This document shows, piece after piece, positions 1 to 5,404 of a stretch of DNA of 6,903 bases. Below the pieces are notes generated by a model that saw only the letters and a program-made list of their open reading frames with translations, was not told where the DNA came from and ran no database searches. The translations under genes and the position numbers were made by a program. Source of the DNA: an uncultured Phycisphaerae bacterium (GTDB lineage Bacteria > Planctomycetota > Phycisphaerae > Sedimentisphaerales > Anaerohalosphaeraceae); assembly GCA_937920485.1 (NCBI GenBank), contig CALETL010000008.1:1-6903 (forward strand), read 5' to 3'. Numbering within the stretch: position 1 is the stretch's first letter; the number at the start of each line of letters is the position of its first letter.

Positions 1-1464
1 CGTGCCGAGGTCTTTGGCCGAGACGTTCAGGATGCCGTTGGCGTCGATATCGAACGCCACCTCGATCTGCGGGACGCCGCGCGGCGCCGGCGGCAGCTCG
101 GTCAACTGGAACCGGCCCAGCGTGCGGTTGTCGCGGGCGAATTCGCGTTCGCCCTGCAGGACGTGGATATCCACGCTGGTCTGGCTGTCGGCGGCGGTCG
201 AGAAGACTTCTTTTTTGCTGGACGGGATCGTGGTGTTGCGTTCGATCAGCTTGGTCATGACACCACCGAGGGTTTCCACACCCAACGACAGGGGGGTTAC
301 GTCCAGCAACAGGATGTCTTTAACACCCGCATCGCCGGCCAATACCGCGCCCTGAATAGCCGCACCCATCGCGACCACTTCATCGGGGTTGATGCTCTTG
401 TTCGGGGCCTTGCCGAAGACTTCCTGTGCAATTTCCTGAACCTTGGGGATACGGGTTGAACCACCGACCATGAGGATCTCGGCGATCTCGTTTTTATCCA
501 GCTTTGCATCGGCAATCGCTTTCAGACATGGCTGGCGAAGTCGTTCCAACGTCGGTTCGACCAGTGCCTCAAATGTGCTGCGGCTGATGGTGATGTTCAG
601 GTGTTTGGGGCCCGAAGCGTCTGCGGTAATAAACGGCAGATTCACATTGCTTTCGACCTGTGTGCTCAGTTCGCATTTGGCCTTTTCGGCTGCCTCTTTG
701 AGCCGCTGATGTGCCATGGGGTCATCCCGCAGGTCGATGCCTTCGGTCTTTTTGAACTCATCGGCGAGATGGTTGATCAGCACTTCGTCCAGGTCGTCGC
801 CGCCGAGGTGAGTGTCGCCATTGGTGCTGAGTACTTCAAAGACATTGTCGCCAATATCGAGGATCGAGACGTCGAAGGTTCCGCCGCCAAAGTCAAAGAC
901 CGCGACTTTTTCATTCTTTTTCTTTTCCAGACCGTAGGCCAGTGCCGCGGCGGTCGGTTCGTTAATGATTCGCTCGACCTTGAGGCCCGCAATTTTGCCG
1001 GCATCCTTAGTGGCCTGCCGCTGCGAATCGTTGAAATAAGCCGGTACCGTGATGACGGCTTGTTCGATTGTTTCACCGAGGTAGTCTTCGGCGGTCTTTT
1101 TCAGATCCTGCAAAATCATCGCCGAAATCTCCGGCGGGGTATATTCCTTGCCGCGGACGTCAACCTTTACCAACTCATCCGGTCCTCCGGTGATAGTATA
1201 AGGGACGATCTTTTCTTCACTGCCGACTTCTTTATGCCGGCGGCCCATAAACCGCTTGATCGAATAGACCGTGTTCTGCGGATTGGTTACCTGTTGATGC
1301 TTGGCGGTCTGGCCGACGAGGCGTTCGCCTTTTTCGGTAAAACCGACCACCGAGGCCGTCAGTCGTGAGCCGGAAGCATTGATCAACACCTTCGGCGCCG
1401 ACCCTTCCATGACTGCCACGACCGAGTTTGTCGTTCCAAGGTCAATTCCAATGATTTTGCCCAT
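1..1464 (-). CDS. dnaK: Molecular chaperone DnaK (Hsp70), C-terminal part cut off by window edge
   Basis: ATP-dependent cytoplasmic chaperone that works with DnaJ and GrpE to bind exposed hydrophobic segments of client proteins. I translated the frame through and it is open for all 488 codons, with no frameshift. Visible Hsp70 signatures are GIDLGTTNS (residues 6-14, phosphate 1 loop), VPAYFND (140-146), [11 protein letters not shown] (168-178), DFGGGTFD (191-198), MVGGSTRIP (near 332-340), the NPDEVVA segment and the interdomain linker with LLLDVTPLS (385-393). The substrate-binding beta domain follows and breaks off at residue 488 in the conserved NVSAKDLGT stretch. About 150 residues of the helical lid of a usual ~640-aa DnaK lie outside the window. 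The start is set by AGGAG (1472-1476) 7 nt before ATG. Upstream lies a sigma-54-type promoter with two palindromes rather than a CIRCE element. Identity is essentially certain. Confidence 0.98.
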   Translation of the reverse strand, partial: MGKIIGIDLGTTNSVVAVMEGSAPKVLINASGSRLTASVVGFTEKGERLVGQTAKHQQVTNPQNTVYSIKRFMGRRHKEVGSEEKIVPYTITGGPDELVKVDVRGKEYTPPEISAMILQDLKKTAEDYLGETIEQAVITVPAYFNDSQRQATKDAGKIAGLKVERIINEPTAAALAYGLEKKKNEKVAVFDFGGGTFDVSILDIGDNVFEVLSTNGDTHLGGDDLDEVLINHLADEFKKTEGIDLRDDPMAHQRLKEAAEKAKCELSTQVESNVNLPFITADASGPKHLNITISRSTFEALVEPTLERLRQPCLKAIADAKLDKNEIAEILMVGGSTRIPKVQEIAQEVFGKAPNKSINPDEVVAMGAAIQGAVLAGDAGVKDILLLDVTPLSLGVETLGGVMTKLIERNTTIPSSKKEVFSTAADSQTSVDIHVLQGEREFARDNRTLGRFQLTELPPAPRGVPQIEVAFDIDANGILNVSAKDLGT

Positions 1465-1499
1465 TTTTCAACTCCTATTGATTATTGTTGCTATCGCTC

Positions 1500-1534
1500 A
1501 TTAGATTTCAATTTATGTCCGTAAGGTATCTAAT
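1500..1534. repeat. Inverted repeat across the dnaK start region
   Basis: ATTAGAT (1500-1506) and ATCTAAT (1528-1534) are exact reverse complements separated by 21 bp. The promoter-side arm abuts the -12 element and the other arm is in the early transcribed leader. It could be a repressor operator or chance in AT-rich DNA. It does not resemble CIRCE in sequence or spacing. Confidence 0.35.
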
Positions 1535-1550
1535 TGCAATCAGCGTGCCA
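1535..1550 (-). promoter_or_regulatory. Sigma-54 (-24/-12) promoter of dnaK
   Basis: Read on the minus strand the site is TGGCACG (1544-1550), four bases CTGA, then TTGCA (1535-1539), preceded by C at 1551. This agrees at every fixed position with the established sigma-54 consensus YTGGCACG-N4-TTGCW, including the invariant GG and GC with correct spacing. The -12 C falls at 1536, which predicts a transcript start near 1524 and a 5' leader of about 60 nt before the dnaK ATG at 1464. No comparably good sigma-70 promoter was found in the same interval. The match and its position just upstream of a gene on the same strand are directly seen; use by sigma-54 is inferred. Confidence 0.8.
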
Positions 1551-1619
1551 GCGACAGGATCGAAACTATAAGTCTTTTTTATATAAACAGTTGTGTTTTT
1601 GTAGAAGGGTAGCTAACCA

Positions 1620-1632
1620 TGCCATTATGGCA
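1620..1632. promoter_or_regulatory. Proximal 13-bp palindrome, candidate activator site for the dnaK promoter
   Basis: The sequence is TGCCAT-T-ATGGCA, a perfect 6+1+6 palindrome. Its centre (1626) is about 102 bp upstream of the predicted sigma-54 start, inside the usual range for enhancer-type sites bound by sigma-54 activators. It shares the TGCC-N5-GGCA frame with the site at 1649-1661. A one-base spacer makes a protein-binding operator more likely than an RNA hairpin. The regulator is unknown. Confidence 0.65.
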
Positions 1633-1648
1633 GAATTGTCGGCTATAA

Positions 1649-1661
1649 TGCCTTAAAGGCA
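1649..1661. promoter_or_regulatory. Distal 13-bp palindrome, second copy of the candidate activator site
   Basis: The sequence is TGCCTT-A-AAGGCA, again a perfect 6+1+6 palindrome with the same TGCC...GGCA ends as the proximal copy. The centre (1655) is 29 bp from the other, close to three helical turns, so two dimers would sit on nearly the same DNA face. It lies about 131 bp upstream of the predicted start. Tandem sites of this kind commonly recruit bEBP oligomers. Confidence 0.65.
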
Positions 1662-1730
1662 CCCATCAGCGATGAGAATTATTAGTAGAAATATTCTGTT
1701 AGCTGTTGCTAGATTGGAGGCCAGACCATA

Positions 1731-2789
1731 TCAGTTTTGATTTAGTTTGGTGCGGATAATCTCGGCGCGGAGGGTGTCGCGCTGATCGGCATCAAGAATC
1801 TTTCCGGCCCGCAATTGCAGATGTGCCGGCTGGGTCAGCATGAACAGCTCGTTGACGGTTGTGATCTTGATATCCTGCACTCTGCCGAGATTGACGCCGA
1901 GCCGTACATTGCTCAATAGAAATAATGCTTCCTGTGAACTGATCAAACAGGCGCTTTTGAGCACGCCTAGTGCTCGCTGTATCTTGTCATCCAGAGCCTG
2001 CGGTTTTTTGTCGAGCAGGGCTTTTCGCGCATCGACTTCATAGGCAATGATCTTGGGCACGACAACAGCCGAGAAATGTTCAATGATCTGCTCTTCGCTG
2101 ACACCAAGCGTAACCTGATTGGAAAGCTGGAAAAAGTCGCCAACGGCATCAGTTCCCTCGCCGAAAAGACCGCGTACCGCCAGATTGCAATCCCGTGCGG
2201 CATTCATGAACTTTTCGATTTGACCGGTCATTTTCAGTGCGGGCAGATGCAGCATGACCGAAACACGAATGCCCGTGCCCAGATTGGTAGGGCAGGCGGT
2301 CAGATAGCCGAACCGGCTGTCAAAGGCATAATCGACCTTTGCTTCGATGCTGTCGTCAATTTTATTGATACGGTCCCAACAGGAATGAAGCTGCAGGCCC
2401 GCCGCATAAAACTGTATTCGAAGATGATCCTCTTCATTAATCATGGCGGTAAACGATTCATCCTCGGCCAATACCACACTGCGAGGGCCTTTACCGGTTG
2501 CGTGACGGCGGCTGATGAGATGACGCTCAGCCAGCAAACTTCGCTCGACATCCGAAGCATGGTCGATATCAACAAACCATATCTTTTTACCCAGATCAAT
2601 CGACATCAAAACCTCTTTGAGCCGATCCTGAAGCTGCTGCTGTCGCTCCGGCAACAAGCAGGGCAGAAATTCATAGCCCGCAATGTTACGAGCCAATCGG
2701 ATGCGGGAGGAAATGACGACCTCGGACACAAGATCCGCATCTCGCCCGAACCAGGAACTGGGGTAGTTACATAAATCTGCTGGTCTCAT
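1731..2789 (-). CDS. mcsB: Protein arginine kinase McsB
   Basis: Phosphorylates arginine residues on proteins. In Firmicutes this marks aberrant proteins for ClpCP and inactivates the repressor CtsR. The 352-aa length is normal for the family. Motifs in order: SSRIRLARN (27-35, phosphagen-kinase phosphate-binding arginines), NEEDHLRIQ (118-126, catalytic acidic region), CPTNLGTG (166-173, with the active-site cysteine at 166), RGLFGEGTDA (206-215) and SNQVTLG (223-229). Near the C terminus RDTLRA (337-342) matches the RDxxRA phospho-arginine receiver motif described for McsB, so both catalytic and allosteric sites look intact. Its ATG overlaps the mcsA stop in an ATGA, which indicates translational coupling. 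No ctsR or clpC is visible here, unlike the Bacillus operon. The gene ends 266 nt before dnaK with no convincing terminator between. Confidence 0.95.
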   Translation of the reverse strand: MRPADLCNYPSSWFGRDADLVSEVVISSRIRLARNIAGYEFLPCLLPERQQQLQDRLKEVLMSIDLGKKIWFVDIDHASDVERSLLAERHLISRRHATGKGPRSVVLAEDESFTAMINEEDHLRIQFYAAGLQLHSCWDRINKIDDSIEAKVDYAFDSRFGYLTACPTNLGTGIRVSVMLHLPALKMTGQIEKFMNAARDCNLAVRGLFGEGTDAVGDFFQLSNQVTLGVSEEQIIEHFSAVVVPKIIAYEVDARKALLDKKPQALDDKIQRALGVLKSACLISSQEALFLLSNVRLGVNLGRVQDIKITTVNELFMLTQPAHLQLRAGKILDADQRDTLRAEIIRTKLNQN

Positions 2790-3292
2790 TCTAACGCCTG
2801 TATCTGATCTCGCAGTTTTGCTGCGTGTTCATAATCTTCATCCTTGATGGCCTGTTCCAATTGCCTACGAAGCTTAGCTAATTCGATCTGGTTGCGATCC
2901 TGTTTGCTGGTGCGGGAAGGGACTTTGCCGCAATGATGATTCTTACCGTTTTGACTTCGTTCTATCAGCGGCATCAGTTCCGGCTGAAATTCTGTATAAT
3001 CATGTTCGCATCCCAACAGCGGGTCTTTGGCAAAACGTTGCAGCGTCATACCGCAGACCGGACATGCGTGTTCGGAACCGGCTGCGAGCGCTGTTTCACC
3101 TTCACCTGATGTTTTCTCCGCTTGTGAACTCAGTAATGTGTTCAGCAGTTCATTGAGCGGAATCTGTGATTTGATCGACAATCCCTGCTGCTGGGCGCAC
3201 TGCTGGCACAGATGTGTTTCTGCTCGCTGGCCGTTATTGACCTCGGTTAAATGGATCGTTGCGGTTCGTTCTTTACATGCCTGACAAAGCAT
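2786..3292 (-). CDS. mcsA: McsA-like zinc-finger/UVR-motif activator of McsB
   Basis: Small zinc protein expected to bind and activate the McsB kinase. The 168-aa product has an N-terminal cluster C3-x2-C6 and C29-x2-C32, a second pair C77-x2-C80, then C95 followed by H97, and a UVR (UvrB/UvrC) coiled motif at about 135-168 rich in K, E and A. The second finger lacks the fourth cysteine of Bacillus McsA. The order C-E-H-D suggests His97 as the replacement ligand, and a further H119-H120-C121 follows. ATG at 3292 is preceded by GAGG (3300-3303) with 7 nt spacing, downstream of a strong promoter. The 4-nt overlap with mcsB supports joint function. The family is also annotated as UvrB/UvrC motif protein, and context favours McsA. 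Confidence 0.88.
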   Translation of the reverse strand: MLCQACKERTATIHLTEVNNGQRAETHLCQQCAQQQGLSIKSQIPLNELLNTLLSSQAEKTSGEGETALAAGSEHACPVCGMTLQRFAKDPLLGCEHDYTEFQPELMPLIERSQNGKNHHCGKVPSRTSKQDRNQIELAKLRRQLEQAIKDEDYEHAAKLRDQIQALE

Positions 3293-3322
3293 TTTATTTC
3301 CTCAATTAAATGTAACAGGGTT

Positions 3323-3351
3323 ATTATATCATGAAAGGCGATTCATTTCAA
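3323..3351 (-). promoter_or_regulatory. Sigma-70-type promoter of mcsAB
   Basis: On the minus strand: -35 TTGAAA (3346-3351), a 17-bp spacer, and -10 TATAAT (3323-3328) preceded by TGA, so an extended -10 as well. The predicted start is near 3316, about 24 nt before the mcsA ATG. The spacer contains an imperfect dyad, TGAAA-N9-TTTCA (3332-3350), that could host a repressor. It overlaps no coding sequence and makes mcsAB independently transcribable from the upstream metabolic genes. Confidence 0.8.
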
Positions 3352-3391
3352 TATCGTCTTAAAAGGGGTGCAACTGGAGTAAGATTTATAA

Positions 3392-3757
3392 TTATGGGCT
3401 GTATCGTGCCCGACAGCCGGGTGCTTCGGTTACTTCGATCGAGTCCAGCCGGACAGTCCGGGGCAGTTTCGGAGCCAGTTCGTTGTATAGTGTTCGTGCC
3501 AGAGTCTCTGCGGAAACATTGCGGTGCTCAAACGCTCCCAGTGATTCGAGCCGCTGTCCGCGCAGGTCCTGCAGAATGCTGCTGAGCATGGATTTAAGCT
3601 CTTCGAAATCGATGATAAGTTCATTATCATCCAGTTCTTTGGCGGAAACGGTGGCACACACGTTCCAGTTATGTTCGTGCAGGGGTTCTTGGGTGCCGTC
3701 TGCAAATGACAGTTGATGCTGTGCCTTAAAATCCATATCGACAAATAATGTATACAT
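3392..3757 (-). CDS. QueD/PTPS-family 6-pyruvoyl/6-carboxy-tetrahydropterin synthase homologue with altered active site
   Basis: A 121-aa protein of normal length for QueD, which converts dihydroneopterin triphosphate to 6-carboxy-tetrahydropterin in queuosine/7-deazaguanine synthesis. Family marks: FKAQH (His14), PLHEH (His27 and His29; the three zinc ligands), IDFEELK (49-55, as in the E. coli IIDFAELK) and TEAPG with Glu111. Differences: the catalytic cysteine a few residues before the HxH is absent. Glu24 gives an ExxHxH motif like PTPS-III, a variant linked to folate synthesis. The Asp-His pair of E. coli LDHHYLN aligns with L65-R-G-Q-R-L, so the catalytic histidine is missing. Its reaction is therefore uncertain and no symbol is assigned. 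The start is supported by GAAGGG (3764-3769) 6 nt before ATG. It follows coaD by 31 nt and is probably in the same operon. Confidence 0.8.
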   Translation of the reverse strand: MYTLFVDMDFKAQHQLSFADGTQEPLHEHNWNVCATVSAKELDDNELIIDFEELKSMLSSILQDLRGQRLESLGAFEHRNVSAETLARTLYNELAPKLPRTVRLDSIEVTEAPGCRARYSP

Positions 3758-3788
3758 AGGAAACCCTTCGCCTGATTAGGGATTAAAC

Positions 3789-4310
3789 TTATTCCGGCAC
3801 ATCCGGAGTGACTTCTGAGCCGTTTTTATGGATATTTTCCCGAAGCCGTTCATAGACTGACGTCGGGATCAGTTTTGAGACGTCGCCGCCCAGAAGGGCC
3901 AGTTGCCGCACCATCGTGGAATTCACATAGCCATACTCTTCACTGGTCATGACGAAAACGGTTTCAATGCCTGCGACGGTTCGGTTGGTCATTGCGAGCT
4001 GAAACTCGTATTCCACATCCGCCAGGTTCCGCATCCCGCGCAGCATGACCTGGGCCTTTTCCTGCTTGGCAAACTTCACCGTCAAACAGTCATAGCTTTT
4101 GACTGTTACCCGGGGCATGTCCGAAACCAGTTCACGAATCATTTCAACCCGTTCTTGTTTGGTGAAAAACTCATCTTTGCCCGGATTTTGGCCGACGGCA
4201 ATAATGAGATGGTCGAATAATTTATTACCTCTGCGTATGACATCCAGATGCCCATTGGTGATCGGGTCGAATGAGCCGGGAAAAATGGCTGTAATCTGCT
4301 TATGTTCCAT
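3789..4310 (-). CDS. coaD: Phosphopantetheine adenylyltransferase
   Basis: Catalyses the penultimate step of coenzyme A synthesis: ATP plus 4'-phosphopantetheine gives dephospho-CoA and pyrophosphate, in the cytoplasm. The 173-aa product carries the nucleotidyltransferase signature GSFDPITNGH (12-21, with the TxGH-type motif as TNGH), the RGMRN segment (91-95) with EYEFQLAMTNR following, and the C-terminal STMVRQ plus GGDVSKLIP pattern typical of CoaD. An in-frame ATG four codons upstream (4322) has no ribosome binding site. The ATG at 4310 has GGGAG with 5 nt spacing, so I choose it. It lies 29 nt after the preceding minus-strand gene and 31 nt before the PTPS-like gene. Nothing looks damaged. 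Confidence 0.95.
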   Translation of the reverse strand: MEHKQITAIFPGSFDPITNGHLDVIRRGNKLFDHLIIAVGQNPGKDEFFTKQERVEMIRELVSDMPRVTVKSYDCLTVKFAKQEKAQVMLRGMRNLADVEYEFQLAMTNRTVAGIETVFVMTSEEYGYVNSTMVRQLALLGGDVSKLIPTSVYERLRENIHKNGSEVTPDVPE

Positions 4311-4339
4311 GACAACTCCCATAATAATGTTTGTGCTTA

Positions 4340-5026
4340 TTATTTATTTTCGACCGTCTGCATCAATTGCTCCTGCAGATCGCAGAGAGTGTTTTCCACC
4401 GCAAGCTGGTCCATAAAGTGTTTCATTGTATTATACCGCTGCTCGGCCATCTGACGAACGGCGTCATATCGAAAGCTTTCTTTCAGGCGGGCCTGCCAGT
4501 AACCATATTGGATTTTACATTTCCAGCTTTCCAGAATCTCAGAGATACTTTTTCCGTTTATGATGTGCTGGCGCAGTTCATGCAGCAGGCCGGCTGCTCC
4601 AATATCCTCCAGATTCCGCCCATCCGAAAGGATCATCGCTTCGGCCATATCAGTAAAACGATTGCAGGATTCGGTAATAATCTTACTGATTTTATTAATC
4701 TGTGTTTCGGTCAGGATTCCGGCTAATTTCTTCGAGGCGGTTTTCGCGGACAGATCGCATAGGTCAGCGTCATTGATATCGGCAATGCTCAACGGGCTGG
4801 CGGCAGGGCGGCACAGACCGCACTCGCTAAAAAAGGCCGCCGTTATCAGGCAAGACCTTTCAAGAGAAATCGCCTGTTCGGCCAACTCCGGAAGCCGACA
4901 GAGATGCTCGACATTCTGTGCAATGCGTTGCGCGCGGTCCCATAACCAGTTGCCGCATGTTCCTGAACTGTCAGGGACGATTAGCGTCTGTTGTGCGATT
5001 TGACGGATAACATCGAATTCCGGCAT
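4340..5026 (-). CDS. Uncharacterised all-helical protein, probably a degenerate HD-domain protein
   Basis: 228 aa, no signal peptide or membrane segment, rich in predicted helix and in Ala, Leu, Glu and Gln. The layout recalls HD-domain phosphohydrolases. LWDRAQRIAQNVEHL (28-42) resembles the first conserved helix. ITAAFFSECGL (61-71) aligns with the xxAAxxHDxGx segment but has Ser-Glu where His-Asp should be. SDGRNLEDIGAAGL (134-147) resembles the second metal region DADxLDxxGxxG. The segment around YGYWQARLKESFR (174-186) resembles the tail helix. With the His-Asp pair lost, it may be a non-catalytic HD protein; this is inference from pattern memory. The start has AAGGAG (5032-5037) 5 nt before ATG, but this site is inside a small hairpin. 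It is the first gene of the probable operon with coaD. Confidence 0.7.
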   Translation of the reverse strand: MPEFDVIRQIAQQTLIVPDSSGTCGNWLWDRAQRIAQNVEHLCRLPELAEQAISLERSCLITAAFFSECGLCRPAASPLSIADINDADLCDLSAKTASKKLAGILTETQINKISKIITESCNRFTDMAEAMILSDGRNLEDIGAAGLLHELRQHIINGKSISEILESWKCKIQYGYWQARLKESFRYDAVRQMAEQRYNTMKHFMDQLAVENTLCDLQEQLMQTVENK

Positions 5027-5033
5027 AATGACT

Positions 5034-5047
5034 CCTTAAGTTTAAGG
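5034..5047 (-). promoter_or_regulatory. Hairpin that covers the ribosome binding site of the HD-like gene
   Basis: In the minus-strand transcript CCUUA (5043-5047) can pair with UAAGG (5034-5038) across a four-base loop, AACU. The 3' arm contains most of the AAGGAG ribosome binding site at 5032-5037. Paired, it would hide the site 5 nt before the start codon. This is a weak five-pair stem on its own, so it would suit a switch governed by the folded leader upstream. Confidence 0.45.
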
Positions 5048-5062
5048 CAAATGTTTTTGGCA

Positions 5063-5152
5063 ATAACAGGGTCAGTTGGCTGGCTTTCAGCCCCCAGGGA
5101 CCCTTGGTGCCGACGGCTCTGCTCAGCAGCAGATCCGCCCTGCTACCGTTAT
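5063..5152 (-). ncRNA. Structured leader RNA candidate, unknown class
   Basis: A GC-rich block in otherwise AT-rich intergenic DNA. Pairs visible: closing stem ATAAC (5063-5067) with GTTAT (5148-5152); AGGG (5068-5071) with CCCT (5138-5141); an alternative GGGTC (5069-5073) with GACCC (5099-5103); hairpin GGCT/AGCC (5082-5085 with 5089-5092); and a long arm CGG (5114-5116) with CCG (5135-5137) enclosing TCTGCT/AGCAGA (5118-5123 with 5128-5133). Two exclusive pairings of GGG 5069-5071 suggest switching. The minus strand is favoured because a promoter candidate ends just before it and a gene follows. It does not match any riboswitch consensus I know (cobalamin, TPP, SAM, c-di-GMP, preQ1, THF). 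Confidence 0.45.
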
Positions 5153-5162
5153 AATCGTTATT

Positions 5163-5171
5163 AGTGTACCA
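5163..5171 (-). promoter_or_regulatory. Candidate extended -10 promoter for the HD-like gene and coaD
   Basis: Minus-strand TGG-TACACT (5163-5171) fits an extended -10 (TGn then TAnAnT-like), with no good -35 at 16-18 bp. The predicted start is near 5156, a few bases before the folded block. TTGACT lies upstream but at 22 bp spacing, too far for a standard pair. Moderate to low certainty. Confidence 0.35.
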
Positions 5172-5240
5172 AACATATTAAAAAAAGCGAAGTCAATTCC
5201 AAACTTCTGCATGATTTGGGCGGCTCAAATGACGATGAAT

Positions 5241-5334
5241 TTGTAAACTTTAATTGAAGCTCTAATATAAAACCGTAAAAAAATGAAAATATTTACATAA
5301 ATCTGATGCAAACTACCGAAATAAATAATATAAT
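5241..5334 (+). promoter_or_regulatory. Promoter region for the amidase-like membrane protein
   Basis: Two candidates read rightward. The first is TTGTAA (5241-5246), 16 bp, TAATAT (5263-5268). The second is a perfect -10, TATAAT (5329-5334), with a poor -35 (ATGCAA at 5306-5311). The second would start transcription near 5341 and leave a leader of about 64 nt before the ATG at 5405. The whole stretch 5175-5340 is strongly AT-rich and holds no gene. Confidence 0.45.
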
Positions 5335-5404
5335 GACCCCTGCTCACGATCAACGAGTGATTGTGGGGTTTCAAAGGATTGGAATTCGCTATACAAGGAC
5401 GGAC

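Noticed and set aside
601..1368. Long open frame on the plus strand (255 codons)
   Set aside because: It lies wholly antisense to dnaK, whose frame is intact and shows all Hsp70 motifs. The plus-strand frame has no recognisable domain and is a by-product of GC-rich coding.
1465..1730. CIRCE element (TTAGCACTC-N9-GAGTGCTAA) before dnaK
   Set aside because: Looked for on both strands and not found. The inverted repeats present differ in sequence and spacing.
1680..1730. Intrinsic terminator after mcsB
   Set aside because: Only a four-pair stem (TAGC/GCTA) with no T tract is present, so a stop of transcription cannot be claimed and read-through into dnaK stays possible.
2076..2774. Plus-strand open frame of 232 codons
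   Set aside because: Antisense to mcsB, which is fully conserved over the same span. No ribosome binding site or motif supports it.
4311..4322. Upstream ATG of coaD
   Set aside because: No purine-rich site before it, while GGGAG lies 5 nt before the ATG at 4310.
4331..5003. Two plus-strand frames of 131 and 147 codons
   Set aside because: Antisense to the HD-like gene, which has a good ribosome binding site and operon spacing. No domain was seen in either.
5063..5152. Folded block as SRP RNA, 6S RNA, tmRNA or a known riboswitch
   Set aside because: It lacks the diagnostic cores of these classes, such as the SRP GGAAG loop and the TPP, SAM, cobalamin and c-di-GMP cores, and its length is wrong for the larger RNAs.
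5306..5404. Upstream ATG giving a 33-residue longer amidase-like protein
   Set aside because: No ribosome binding site. It overlaps the likely promoter, and the ATG at 5405 has AAGGA at good spacing and a proper membrane-anchor N terminus.
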